From the NCBI RefSeq assembly GCF_050908995.1, contig NC_135119.1, positions 11,966,001 to 12,030,000 on the forward strand: a stretch of 64,000 nt of DNA, in the 5' to 3' direction. The stretch comes from Andrena cerasifolii (Eukaryota; Arthropoda; Insecta; Hymenoptera; Andrenidae). Below the pieces are notes generated by a model. That model worked only from the letters and a program-made list of their open reading frames with translations, had not been told where the DNA came from and did no database searches. Positions within the stretch are counted from its first letter, which is position 1; each line of letters begins with the position of its first letter. Shown piece after piece: positions 1 to 12,503 of this stretch. The translations under genes were made by a program, and so were the position numbers.

Positions 1-1671
1 ACGGCTGTCTTAGCTTTGTTGTATACCAACGTCATTTAAATCTATATAAAGTATTAGTCAGCGCGTTAGTTTTACAGATAGCAATAGTAGGCATCCTGAA
101 GTCCTTCTTTTATGACCTTATCCGTACCCTATTACTCATCCTTGAACCTCGATCTCTATGCCTCATCCCTTAACGACCGTTAAACTCAGGACAACCCCCA
201 CTTTTCAGCTTACCGAAAACCGTACATATATATATTACACGCAATTCTTCCAGTCAGAAGCACTTGAGCACTTCAGTCCGAATAGTCTGGACACGAGACT
301 CTAGTTCTGAATCTATAATCTAGTATTTATCTGTAATCGTCTTAGTTTCCGTTATTTGTATAAAGTTATTTAATAAAATAAAAGTAATACGAAAAATACG
401 GAATACAACAGCTTGGAAACGTCTCGAAAGTTTCGTAACGTAATATAATTTGTATAATATGTAGCGGTATGTATGACACGTGTGCTTGGGTGTTGCCTGG
501 GCACAGCAGCGCAGTGTTTGATATGGCATTCGTTGCAGCGCCATAGATATCTTTATCCGATTGTGTCGTAATTGGAAACACAAAAGTGTACGTGCGTCTG
601 AGCTAAGGCAGGGGGATCAAACGGTCGTGCGTTATTTTAGAATTTGCGACAGTGTCTCTCGGGGCGTCCGATGCATATGCATGCATCGACGCAGCGACGT
701 AAACGCTGCCAACGTAGAATTCTTTTTCAACCTTGGTGCCAATGGTACCCGCGTACGTGTCGCGCCTGTTATTAAGAGGAAAGAATCGTGCGAACGCGCG
801 CTAGGGTTAACTGTACGATGGCCGGTCTGCCCGCGGGCATTTGTTTAACGATACCAGGATTTACGATTCGTTAATGTTATTTACGGTTCGGAACGCGATC
901 GCCCATAAATCGCGTGCCACCACTTTGGGCAGGCGTGACGATGGTAACGCGCGATTGCTACTTTCCTGCTTTTCTTATTGTAACAATCGCGTGCTGCGTT
1001 ATGATCGGCTTTATTTCTATCGAGCCGATCCGCATCGGCGGGAATTGCGAGCGTTATGCCGTTAATACAGGATGCATTCGAATTATTGGTATCGCCATCG
1101 TCCAGATCAGTAATCTCGTTCGTAATATCATTTAGTAGAAAGATGATAAAAGAAGGCGAAGTAAAAGGCGAGGGAAGGAAGCACTGTGCTGGGAGCAGCA
1201 GAGTATAGTAACGTTTCGCGCGATTTGATAAGGAAATCTATGTACGAGATTGCGAGCTGGGCCCTTATCTATTTTCACCGCGTGTGAAGCTAGTTACACG
1301 CGAGAAGCCAAACAGAATAAAACGGCCGGTTTCGTGTTGGGGTCTAGGAAGCCTCGAAGATTAATGTACACGCAATGTTAAATGATCGAGGGAGATTTAA
1401 TTAAGATTAACCCCGTCGCGTCTGATGATTCTTCTAATTCGCGAGTACATACACCGCGTTTCGCTGGCTTCGTAGAATAAATATGACCTACCGTCGCCAC
1501 TTGAATCCAGGAAGTTTCGCGATTTGTAATTACCGAGGATCGCATAAATACCTGCGAAGTGCAAACATGCAGGCGACGTATCGATAAACGTGGGACATTC
1601 GTTGAACTTTCTTATTAATTTAATTCTTCTCTGCGCCACTTTGCATCAAGCAGCCAAACTCCTTGGTTTCC
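1..1671. other. Unique non-coding DNA, nothing recognised
   Basis: Mixed-composition sequence, CpG-rich from about 560 to 1100. Open frames here are under 100 codons and resemble no protein I know. I see no RNA gene, tandem repeat or transposon end before the TTAA at 1672. Confidence 0.5.
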
Positions 1672-2690
1672 TTAAGGGCTCCGGTCTAAAAATCGATCTT
1701 TTTTATTTCATTCTTCGAATTTTCAACCTTTTAAGAATACGCGTTTAAAAGTATTTTTTGAAATTCGTAAAATTCCCGAAGTTATAGGCATTTGAGTGGT
1801 GGCAAATGCATGGGTAACACTCGGCCACTCGGCGCTCACGTAAAACTTTAAACGCGTTTTTCTCGAAGCAGTGTTCTTAAAATCGAACCTATATCTCGAA
1901 AACTTATTATCCGATTCGGCTGAAATTTTTTCATCTTGAAGAATATACTTCCGGGTCGTGGAGAAACGAGTAAACGAGACACGGAGTAAAATTTAAAAGA
2001 AATTAAAAATTTGTAATTTCTAAAGGCGTTAAAAGGACGAAAAATATAGGGAAAAATTGATTTTAAACTTCAGCTGTCGTTATTTTCTCCAAAATGTATT
2101 TTTTTGTAATTTTTTACAGCTTAGTCCACGAGCGAGTTTCATGCCCTTTAATAATCTGGCATTGTTGTTTATTTCAGACCAATGGTTTAGGTGCTACAGG
2201 TTCCACCGTTTTGAAGGATGAACTTCAGTGACAATCTTAGCCAAAAGTCCATTCAATCCATTTCCAAGATATTAATAAGGCTTTTTCATGTGATGAAAAC
2301 CAGTCAGAAATGGCAATGGTGTATTTTTATAGCAAATTCATGTTAAATTGAAAGTTAAATAATTTGAAAACTACCGAACCAATTTTTCTAAAATTTTGCA
2401 GAGGGTTTTACTATTGCATAAAGATTGATGCCTCCAATTTCCAAAGATTTTCGCTTATTTTGAATGTTACTGAATTTGATCTTTGAATGAATTTGTTGAC
2501 GTCTCGCCTTTAACGACTCCCTAGTGCCGTTTGCGATGATTAATTATAAACCAAAAAATTTATTTGTATAGTTTAAGACATCCTTAATGCACTGCAATAA
2601 GTCCCATTAAATTATATACAGTAGTTTTCCTTTAATTAATTCCTAAAGATTACCTATTTTTGTGGGCTCTAAACCGGAACAGCCCCTTAA
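1672..2690. mobile_element. TTAA-flanked non-autonomous DNA transposon, about 1 kb
   Basis: An intact TTAA stands at each end (1672-1675 and 2687-2690). The left end reads GGGCTCCGGTCTAAAA. The right end, read inward on the other strand, begins GGGGCTG and then TTCCGGTTTAGA, so the two ends match after a small gap. TTAA duplication is the hallmark of piggyBac-type transposases, so I infer mobilisation by one of those. The 1011-bp interior is AT-rich and has no long open frame or transposase motif, so the element is non-autonomous or fully decayed. The G-rich terminus recurs in other elements of this window. Confidence 0.65.
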
Positions 2691-3841
2691 AACGGGAAAA
2701 TATTCATCCAAGTATCACGATCTCGCTTGGAAACTCGTTGATTAGTCGACAGTCGCTTCAGAGTATTGCGCGCGTAATCTTAAGGATAATAGTTGCCATG
2801 GTCGCCGCTTGTTCCTCAAAGTGTTGCGTATTGCCTCGTACGTGTTACGCGTATGGTCGTGTAACGCGACGCAAGGACTTCAAGGTTTCGCCTATACGGG
2901 TATGGGCAGCTTTGCCATTCGTCCGTGTCGCGCGTATGGACACGGTTGGAACAAGATTTAAACGAACCTGTAATAAATCATGCATACTTGCCATTGAAAC
3001 TCGAACGGCAAACCAGTTGCACCGAGTTATGGGTTTTCTGCTACGATTTTTATGGGTCTAATTATCTCTTCGCACACGTGAAATTGGATTTACATCGACT
3101 ACTTCTACGATAATGGTGCCAATTACCGATTCACTTCGCTCGCTTCGCCGGATCAATTTGCAAGGTCGTCATTCAAATGTGTAAAGGATTTGCAATGGTT
3201 ACTTCGAACCTTCAGAAGTTTCATAGCGTATCAGAGTTGAACATCCTGTCACATTCTTTTGCAGTAGTTGCAGAAGTGGTTAAGCTTTCATTGAAATTAT
3301 TCGTATTTCGATCACTTTCGCGTATTCAAACCTTTCCCGCTTTTTTTCCGCCGATTTTTCGCATAAAATTTCAGGGAAGAACGTGCGAACGAGTGTGCGC
3401 GAAGGTACCATTTTCTTGCCGCGCATTTTTGCAACAGATACACGCGTTTCCTCGCGTATTCGCATTTCCTGCACGTTGAACAGTCCTCTCTTTTTTCGGT
3501 GGCCTTTACGAGCCGCGCGGAACACGTCCGTTCGCTCGTTCGCGATTCGAAGGGTGTAATTTTACAAGCGATCGTGATTAGGGACATTAACTCGGTCGAG
3601 TTCTTTTGTCGACACTGGATACGGCCATGCGTTCATCCCGAGGGTATGCAAGTCCAACCGTTACGTCGTTTCGCTCCCGCTATTATGCAGAACAATGAAT
3701 AGTTAAAATCTCCTTATTGCTAAGCCGCCGGACCTCCATGCGGTTTGGGAGACTTCAATGCCTTCCTCTTTCATATTTACACCCTCTTCGACGACTTTCA
3801 AACCTTTACGCTCATCCGGGAGATCTGGCATTTTTTTCTCG
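2691..3841. other. Non-coding DNA between two mobile elements
   Basis: Open frames of up to 133 codons occur on both strands but overlap each other and carry no domain. No repeat or RNA gene was seen. Confidence 0.45.
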
Positions 3842-3947
3842 GTATTATTACTATTACTGTGATCAACGGGTAAAGCCCTTTAGTACAGAGAATACATTGT
3901 GGTAATGTTACATTAAATAGCACACAACAGAAAGATGTAAATTAGTA

Positions 3948-4235
3948 TTATGTGCGAAGATGGCCACCTAATTGTCCGTATAGAGAATTACGGAAAGTAT
4001 TAACCGATCCAGAAAAAAGGTCACTTTCCCCAAGGTGCACATTCGCTTCAAACATACATCGGTTGATCGAGTTCGTAACGCTACATTTGTGGGTATGTAG
4101 TCCCGGCACAAATAAAGAACATGTCCTTAGTGGTGTTAGTGGCGCATTGAATTCTAGCGATCCAAGCAAATCCGGACTGTGAATGAGACTATTAACTATT
4201 TTGTGAAGGAAAACCAAATCAGAGACAAGCCGACG
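3948..4235 (-). pseudogene. Non-LTR retrotransposon, C-terminal domain
   Basis: The frame begins RRLVSDLVFLHKIVNSLIHS and continues with PDLLGSLEFNAPLTPLRT, matching the conserved C-terminal 'RR..DL.F..KI....I..P.LL' block. It ends with DLFSGSVNTFRNSLYGQL, the usual last helix. It is out of frame with the upstream segment, confirming decay. The 3' UTR and tail follow at lower coordinates. Confidence 0.75.
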
Positions 4236-4271
4236 ATCTGAGAAATTCGTGAGGTCTGGATTAGGTCTGGG

Positions 4272-4580
4272 TTAGGTTATCTGAAGGATAGGCCGATAAT
4301 CGTGATCGGTAATATTAATAGGACGCCCTAAAATACGCGCCGCAAATCTCAAGAACTTGTGTTGGACGCTTTCAAAGAGTTTGATATACTTCTTAAACCC
4401 AGGATTCCAAATTAATGAGGCATATTCAACATGCGGTCTAACGAGGGAAGTGTATAGAAGTCTTAGAGTTTCTTTGTACTTGAAATGTGCCGAAAATCTT
4501 TTCACAAAGCCCAATCTTCTAAACGCTTTGCTGGTAACGTTGGTGCAATGATTCCTGAAGTCGAAGCAAGGGGTTATACA
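4272..4580 (-). pseudogene. Non-LTR retrotransposon, region after the catalytic domain
   Basis: The minus-strand frame reads through KAFRRLGFVKRFS and then LVRPHVEYASLIWNP and ESVQHKFLRF. These are the standard conserved blocks downstream of the reverse-transcriptase palm in CR1/Jockey-type elements. The frame runs to a stop at 4272. An imperfect local duplication (cagacctaatccagacct on the minus strand, about 4250) disrupts the link to the C-terminal segment. Confidence 0.85.
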
Positions 4581-4585
4581 GACTA

Positions 4586-4717
4586 GAAGATAACGCTGAG
4601 ATCGTTAATAAAAAGATTGAACAGTAGCGGGCCAAGGTGCGACCCTTGCGGAACACCCGACGAGACATTTATAAACTCAGACGTATGCCCAGATACTTTG
4701 CTAATCTGCATACGATT
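4586..4717 (-). pseudogene. Reverse transcriptase remnant, motif B segment
   Basis: In a different minus-strand frame from the motif A segment, 44 codons begin NRMQISKV and contain SSGVPQGSHLGPLLFNLFIN, the canonical motif B of non-LTR reverse transcriptases. The segment stops at 4586 just after FINDLS. In an intact enzyme the YADD block should follow within about 15 residues; here it is absent and the sequence jumps to a region some 110 residues further on. Confidence 0.85.
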
Positions 4718-4925
4718 AATGAGATAAACTCTTAAGCCAGCTCAGAAGAGGACCGCTAAAGCCCCAGGAAGACAATTTCAAGAGTAAGATTCCATGATCA
4801 ACGGCATCAAATGCCTTCTGGAAGTCCGTATCCTCCCTTGTCATAGGATCATCCAGAGGTGTCTGGAAAATACCCACAGCAACCAGTCTCCCGTTAAAAA
4901 AATTCCCCAGTAAAGAAAACATCAA
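4716..4925 (-). pseudogene. Reverse transcriptase remnant, motif A segment
   Basis: The minus-strand frame contains TDFQKAFDAVDH, the motif A of non-LTR reverse transcriptases with the first catalytic aspartate, followed by ILLLKL and WLKSLSH, which fit the helix before the conserved 'NRxQ' stretch. The first 30 or so residues of this open frame do not resemble the family, so the true homology probably begins near 4835. The frame ends in a stop at 4716 exactly where a frameshift moves the homology to the next segment. Confidence 0.8.
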
Positions 4926-7900
4926 CAGTTCGATAAGAAATATTTATTGTCCGCGCGGCGCTTCTTGCGGTGTTTATGACTCAGCCACGATCGCACCTGC
5001 TGAAATTCGACGCGTACGTTTCGCACCTCGGCATTGCTCGGACGTGAGCGAACGCGCGGAAATAACTTGCTTCTGTTGAAAGAAACAAACGTTCCCGCCG
5101 CCGCCGCCTGCCATATAATTAGTAAATAAACACGTGCCCGCTCACCGGCGAAGCGGAAATTCGAGCTCGCGTCGGTGGAAGAACGTGGCTGGCGTTTGCC
5201 GTCGCCGAGCGATAAATCGCTATCGCCCGCTCGTAATTTACCCGCGAAGCGATATTTTTCTTTTTTTTTTGCCGCGCTGCTCCACTTCGCGGGAATGCCA
5301 CTTTCCTTGCTAAGTTTTGACGTCCCGATGCACGGGGCCCGGTTTACTTCGCGCGGCTTTCAGGAGTTTGCGAGCGCTGACAGTACAATAGCGGTCGCGC
5401 GAACGCCGCCAACATTCTGCCGTCATAGTTTCTGAGAGGCGAAACGCATGCATCGTTACGGAGCCCGCGGATTCGTTGGCAGTCCGAGGGGAGACGGGGC
5501 CCATTCTCTGTTTCCTCGAGATACCGCCGGCGAGATCGCGGGGGAAATAAATTTTCCGGGCAGAAACTCGGGGCCGACAGTGGTGCGCCGCTGGAAAAAA
5601 AAGCCGGCCGGGAAGCAAAATGACGATTATCGGGTGGCACTGGGCGGCTGCGGTGCGCGCAGGTGAACGCAAATGCGGGTACAAAATGCCTCGATACTTA
5701 TAAAGGAGAGGGTGTGGAGCCTATACTCCGCGTAATAGCGCATTATGCTAGCGGTCGGCCGAGATAGTATCTGGAATGGTGTGCGCAGAAATAGTAACAA
5801 ATAAATAGGAAGACGGAGAATGCGGCAGGAGGTAGTGGAAGTTAATTGTCCAATTATTTTTATTAGCCTTAGTTCGGAATTGGTTGCAGTAGGAAATTGG
5901 CATCGACGCAGTTGACAGAGGATTTAGTGCGTGATTAAACGGGGGTTCAAAGGGCGAAGAGAATATAGCGCAGAAGAATAGACTCCCTTGTGTTAGTTAA
6001 GGAATCCCCCGTTTTCCGGGGGAGCGGAATTAGTATCGTGGCGCATTCGCGTCGATTCGTACTCTGAATTTGCGATCCCAGTCGGCGCGTTAATGGGTAG
6101 CAGGGAGATTTGCAGAAACGGCAGCGGTGGCAATTAAAAAGATAGCGAGGCGGAATGACGATTATCGGCTGGCAGTGAAATCCGAGTATGCACAGGTGAA
6201 TGTAAATGCTAGCTAGGCTCGTGTGGCTGGATACCTGCTTATAAAGAAATGGGCGTGTAGGGTAGAGATTCTGTAACAGTATGGTGTAGTCGGCTTGCAA
6301 GACCGCATTTCGCTCTGAGCTAAGGGAGGAACGGGTACACTTTATCTACTAATCTTTCGGCGTTACGTTACAGTTCCTTATCACCGTTCTTATCGCCAGC
6401 ATAACTTTCAGCATGGAAAAGTAATAGTCGCGGCTAGCTCGCGCTCTGCGAGAACCCTAGGGAAACAGAAGGTCGGAGGAATTAAGTTTTTAAGGCAATC
6501 GACGGTAGATAGGGCATCGAGATAAATCGGAGTCTCAGTGTCTATCATTAAATGCTTCACAAATTTATTCGATACCCCGACACCAGATACGAGAGATAGC
6601 ATTCCTGAGGGCAAGCGACTGCCATGTTTCCTATATTTGGCTAGGCGGTTTACACTCGGCGGCTAGCTTTCTGCGGTCGACGACTGATAGACGCAAAAGT
6701 CCAAGTAGGTGACAGATGGTATCGAGTGGTGTTGATCGAACACGATCGGGAGCGTTTCTGTAAGTCTATACCCACTATCTACACCTGCGTGCCATTTGCA
6801 GCAGTCTATGAGAAATGAACCCTGATCGACCAATCTCGAAGCAGGTTCGACGAGCTTCCTCTCGGGCAGGTTCCTCCCCGATTTACATCTTCTTAATTAA
6901 AGTGGAAAATAATAAACACGCGGTAATGGCTAGTGGCGTTGGCCGAGCGCCAGATCATCAAGATTCCAAGGCCTCTATTTATTAAACCGATGGGGTATTT
7001 GGTGGTACGCGCTAAAACACTACAATTACCCGGGATTCATGCTCACTGACACGCGATGGACGTAGAAGCTATGGGCAGATCGCTGGTACGTACGCCAGCT
7101 TGATCGCGCCGGGCACGTTGATTAAGAATAAAACGCAAAGACCATCGCGAGCGCGCACGTCTGAACGCCGTGTTAGCGTGTTGCACGCTTGAGGAGGAGG
7201 AGCGTTCTCCAACTTTTCTCCACAGGCCGCCGCGCGTCGCTACGCGATCGATTTTTAGACGGCGAAGGCGATGGTACACCTAATTGCGGTTTTTATCGCC
7301 GTGATTAATAAACGACGCGCCGTTTCTCCTGCAGAATTTCTGGGACGTTATAGAAAGGCTGGGTCTTATAAGGAGAGCGAAACAACCACGGTCTCCAGGC
7401 GTCGCAGCAAGGAAACGGTTAAATTTTTCCGAGGGCTTCAAGAGCTGCTTGACGAGACTCGCGGCGCGTCCTGGAATACGGGCCGCGAGGATTTTTGCCC
7501 CGTTAAAATGGGAATTTTATTGGAGAATTATAGAGACGTGTCCACAGGCACCGACTATAACGAGAGAAGCCTCTCGAGCATCTCGAGGATCTCCGGGATT
7601 TCATATGACTTCTCGTCGACCGTCAAAAATGAAGTTCTTACGGGCAGAAGGCGGGCATGCGCGACCGTGTCCTGCCACGTTATAGAGATTGAGCCTTAGG
7701 GAGCCTGTGTTGGATATTCAGAGAGGCGGTTGAAGGGGAAAGGATGTACTGTGCCGAGCAGCGCACCTTACATTCGCTGTGTAACACAGCGTGCGCAGCC
7801 TGGTACACGGCGCGCGCGTATAACCTGCACAGGTGAAGCAGAATCTCGGTGGTAAACGGATGCCACTCTCTTTCTCTCTCCTCCCTTCCTCCACGCTCGG

Positions 7901-10900
7901 CATTTTATGTGATACGGAGTTACCGTCGTCGTGGTCCTCTTGCTGAATACGCGCAGGTTTATACCGGTCACTCGCATCCTATGTCATTATCCATCATTAC
8001 GAACCTGGACAACGGTAAGGAATAGCCTCTGTCGGATCCACGGTGCCGTGTAAAGTCTCTTCCGTTCCTCTTCCTCTCTTTTCCCGTCGGCTACTTTGTC
8101 CGCCGTCCCGCGAATTCCCACAGTGATACCCGTAACGCGATTCGCCGAACATTCGTGCCGCAGAAACGGATGAACGATGCATTCACTCTACGAGATATCG
8201 CGAAGCCTTGGTTCACGCACGAACATGCGGCCGAGGTGAAGGATTCTGAAACCTGTATCCTAGATTTGTCCTTCCACTGCTACGAGTTATTCGATCCCCT
8301 GTTCCATGACAGACGTGGCCTATGCGGGCGTTGAAGTCTCCCGCAGCTCGCTTCCATTCTTCTCTCCCTCGCATCGCAAGTGTATAATACTGTTTTAGTT
8401 ATCGCCAGCTAAAGGCGAACATGCGTCGAACAAATATTCTTCGTTCGCTCTCTATTACCCCCCCTGTCCACATTCCGCGCAACTCTGCCATTGCTTCTTC
8501 CTCCATTTTCGTCCAATACATTCTAGCTTTCCCACGGGCATGCGTGAGCTCCACAATCACCAGGTCCTTGCCACTCGAGCATTTTTCCTCCCCGTCCAAT
8601 TATACCGCGCGCCCATCAGGTTACACCGCGGGGTTCTCCTTAATCGTGACAACGCCTCAAATTCGTGCGATAACGCTCAGTCCGTAAATACCTTGGTGTA
8701 CACGCGCATAGGGTTCCTGTTTCCCCTGATACGAAGCATTAAAGTCTCTTACATGGTACACCCCTCCCTTCTTGCCTGACTTACCTCTTGTTACGTCCCG
8801 CTGTTGAAGGTGGTTGCTGGTATATGGGGGGTACCGATGATTACAGCAACCAGCTCGGTCAGCCGAGATAGCCAGACGGGGCCTGCTGCTCTCGTGGATG
8901 CTTTATTTTCCGGCGAAGCGTTGGTCAGGTGAAAGCCTTCCTCGTGATTCTTTTTCTGCGGGGATCCGCAGAAGGAAGGTGCACCTCGATTTTCCTGATT
9001 CCTCGGTCGCAGCTTGCTCCGCGAATCCCCAGCAGAGACAGGGAAGGGAAAGTTTAGTGGAATCGCGTATATACGGGGATCGAGCGTTGTACCCTGCACC
9101 ATATACAGCCGTTTCTGCGGAGACACCGGTAGTTAGAACTTTATGGTCGCCGGGTTTACGGTACGATATCGAGTGTAATGCGAAATTACGGTCGTATTTG
9201 CATGCGACGCTGACAGTAAACAGTGTCTACTGTCTGCCATTCGCAATTAATTCGGTAGAAGCCTTAGCGTCGGTAACGCGGAGGAATATCCTTTTATTCG
9301 TCAAGCGGCAATGGCGGTCGAAGCTGAAACGACTCCGAGGCATTCGTTGCGTCCCTACCGTGCCCCGTTATTGGCTTGCGTTTATTTCGGTTTCGTACCA
9401 TAAACGCTGCGAGCTCGTTTCGCATTTTTCATTCGCTCCCAGAGCGGTCGTGGCAGACATTCAGCGGCGTCACGGCAGCTACGGACTATTTGCTCGCGGA
9501 AAAAATACGGAGCGATATATTCTTCTCGTAGGTCCCCGAGATTTATCGGTTTTCACGCGATCAAATCCAGATTTGTGTATCCCGTATATATCTCTCGGCG
9601 GCAGAAAGTGAAACAGGAAACAGAAACGGGAGTGAGATTTAACTTGGATTTTTCTGGTAGCGCTAATTGTAATATATTGCTGCATAAAGTATATCTATAA
9701 TAGAACGCCCGGGGAGATGGCTTTCAGGCGTTAGGAGATTTATTTCCGCCAGGTCCTCCGCTCTTCTCGGAAAATTTATTGAACAAGATTCAAAGAGCAA
9801 TGGGAACCTAGGAGATTCGCTTCGTAAACATATTTCATCCGCTGCAGCTTGCTCCTTAGAATATCTGCCAGCCGAGCGTCTCGTATACACAATTTATTTC
9901 GTACGTGCAATTAAACTTGGGCAGAGGGAAAGTACGAAAATTTTTAGCAATCACTAGCTCTGAAACTCGAGACCTTCAAAGGGATACACCTGCGAGAAAG
10001 TAATTGCACACTCCCCTTTAGAGTAGACCCCCGTCGTTTTGGAACGCGATGCGATTACTGAAAAAACAGCTTCCCCCGTTTCCTAGGAGTATAATTTCGG
10101 GGTTTCTACAGAGTTTCCCAACTGTGAAAAATTGTGAGCCATAAAAGAAAACCGAGGGTAGAGTTTCTTACGCATTGTGAAAGAATGGTAAATGTGCGTG
10201 TCGCAATGCACTCAATTTTCTTGGAAGAGTAATTGCCACCAATTCCAGGGTTTTGTGGCATTCTAATAGAATTCGTGGCTGAGCAATATTCCTGCGTGCA
10301 CCGTGTTCGGAAACGTTAAAATGGTACTCTGTCTTAAGAGGATTAGGTTTTAAGTCGACGATATTCTTGCCTATATTAATCGACTAGAAACTCTGCGGAC
10401 GTTCACACATTCCTTTCCTTTTCTCCTCCAATTTCGTATACTAAGTAAGAGGCAGTACGTTTGAGTAAATACATAAAATATGGTACTCCGCAGCTTCTAC
10501 AAACATTACCACCGTATGGTTTCATTCGAACACATCGTTCGAACCTATCTTCCATGCTCGCTGTCGTTTTAATCAGGAATATTGGCCGGCGATTTCCCAG
10601 GGCGAACGGTCGCGCGTCAGCCGCTACACATAGCTATAATCGTGGCGACTCTAAACAGGTTTCCAAGCGGCATCGGATGAAAAATCACCAACGACACCGG
10701 CGCATTTCTCAGAATCCGCCGACCAATCGAACTCGAACTTGAAATCGAAACCGGCTACCCGCGTTTGCTCGTAATAAGCGAGTAGTAATTAACAAAGAAC
10801 GTGAAACGAGGAGAAGGAGGAGAACCATGCGCCGCGTGTAATCGAGGAGCGTGATCAGTAGGTGCAGATAGACGTAACGAGAGTTTGAATCGAGCTGACA

Positions 10901-11908
10901 AGTCACGAGGGGTGCAAGGACATCGAAAAACAGGGCACGTGATAAAAATGTGCCATTGCCTCTTCCTTCTTTGCCGGGGCTTCGAAGCGGTAAATCTTTT
11001 CTGCGTCGACTACGAGTCTTCTTTTCTTCGTCGCGCATCCAGGCCGCGCTCGCACGCCTCGAAAAAGGATCGCGATTGCGAGCGTACGAGCGTGGAGCTG
11101 GATGTTGGCGGACGCGACTATATTATAGCAACACTTGGGTACCATCCATCAACCGGGCCCGGGCAGACGAGCAAAAAGCTCAAACTCGTCTAAACCGATT
11201 GCTCTCGGAGCAGCTCTCACGGTTCATCGCGGCCTGCGCTCGTTCCAGATAACCCGCGTCCCCTGCGACGGTGTACGTATGCGCGGGCACTTTTATCGCG
11301 TCAACTTCATACGCGGCTCGCGGGCAACGCGTGTCCAAGAATGTAGATAGGATCGCCTGTGTGCAGGCTTGTGCCCATCCTGGCGCACACTCGTGGATCC
11401 GCTCGTCTCGGGTTTATAGCCGATGATGTCTTCTGGGAACATGGGCTCCTTTTACGTCTAGCGCGGCAATATGCGGATTGACGTTGCCTGCTGAGGCGAC
11501 GTTAACGGGCCACCTAATTGTGGAGTAGAGATTAGAGCTCCTAAGACACGGAATGCCTGGGAGCCAGCGTGAAAGGGCTATCGTACCGACGGTTCTGGTA
11601 GATATCGCGATGGATGAGTACCGTGCAAAAGTTGGCACGGAGGATAGATGCTGAAGGAGCTGAAGAAGCGTGACTGGCTTGGACTCCGATGGAGCTTGAT
11701 CTAGAAGTCACCTAGTAGTGAACTAAACTGATAGTTCATTTGTGTTGAATTATTGATAGTTGGGATGCACAGGATCCTAAGGGTTCCTTAGAGTAAGGAC
11801 GAAGTTGATAGGTCGTTGAACTGCTTCGTGCGGTGTGTGAATCAGGTTGATGCAGGGGTAGTGATGGTGGTGACGTAAGACAATTTTGAATTTTACGTGA
11901 AATGTTTG
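4926..11908. other. CpG-rich unique DNA, no gene recognised
   Basis: About 7 kb with high CpG and few AT-rich islands. The longest open frame is 8898-9611 on the plus strand (237 codons); it has no recognisable domain, signal peptide or repeat, and overlaps other frames, as expected where stop codons are rare. No transposon end, RNA gene or tandem repeat stood out. It could be intergenic, intronic or include untranslated exons. Confidence 0.45.
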
Positions 11909-11916
11909 CTCTAGAG

Positions 11917-12495
11917 CAGTGGTGGCGAAGCTACGACCCGCGGGGCAGAAACTGACCCACGAAGGCTTTTTAAATGACCCACGCGTTGATTTTTATAAAC
12001 TTGTTTTTTATATCATAACAGAGAGAACAGACAATCGAGAATATTAAAAAATAAAACTATAAATATCTAATGTCGAATATATAAAAAAAAATATTTCCAA
12101 GTGGACGTTGGCTACCTGATTTTCTGTCATATCATTGCACCTGTGTATGACTCATGACCAGCGTTGTGGGGAAATGGATTACGCCCCCATTGATATCAAT
12201 TTTTTGACGTCGACCTTTATGTTTTGCTCTTCACTTGCAAAAGTAAAAGTTGCAAAACCAAAAAGGAAACGTAAACCTTTTTAGAGGATTTTAAAAGTGA
12301 GAACCAAAGAAAGGGTCAACTGTCAAGTTTTTCTGTTAACAAATTTTCGGTGTTTCCAAATTATTGGTACCCTTTTTACCACCCCCCTCTTCCCTCCTCC
12401 AAGTGACGCCACTGACTTAGTGACCCACGGGCTAGTATTAAAAAAAATAATGAACAAAATTTTGACCCACTTCTCAAAAAGGCTCGCCATCACTG
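11917..12495. mobile_element. hAT-type non-autonomous element (MITE), 579 bp
   Basis: The ends are inverted repeats: CAGTGGTGGCGAAGC at the left, and CAGTGATGGCGAGCC when the right end is read on the other strand. The element is flanked by an 8-bp duplication with one mismatch, CTCTAGAG (11909-11916) and CTTTAGAG (12496-12503). The terminal CAGTG and 8-bp duplication are established hAT features. The interior repeats GACCCAC near both ends and is AT-rich in the middle, with no transposase frame. Confidence 0.8.
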
Positions 12496-12503
12496 CTTTA
12501 GAG

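Larger units (their letters stand above)
3842..4925 (-). mobile_element. Degenerate non-LTR retrotransposon, 5'-truncated
   Basis: Read on the minus strand this is the 3' part of a LINE-like element: reverse-transcriptase motif A, motif B, then the conserved region after the catalytic domain, a C-terminal domain, a short 3' UTR and an AAT-type tail (around 3843-3858). The wording is typical of the CR1/Jockey group; I cannot fix the clade by eye. The frame shifts at least twice, and about 110 codons that should include YADD are missing between 4586 and about 4580. Upstream of motif A (above about 4835) the sequence stops resembling a reverse transcriptase, so the 5' boundary is uncertain. The copy cannot be active. 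Confidence 0.85.

Noticed and set aside
8898..9611. Open frame of 237 codons, plus strand
   Set aside because: No recognisable domain and overlapped by antisense frames; expected occasionally in CpG-rich DNA.
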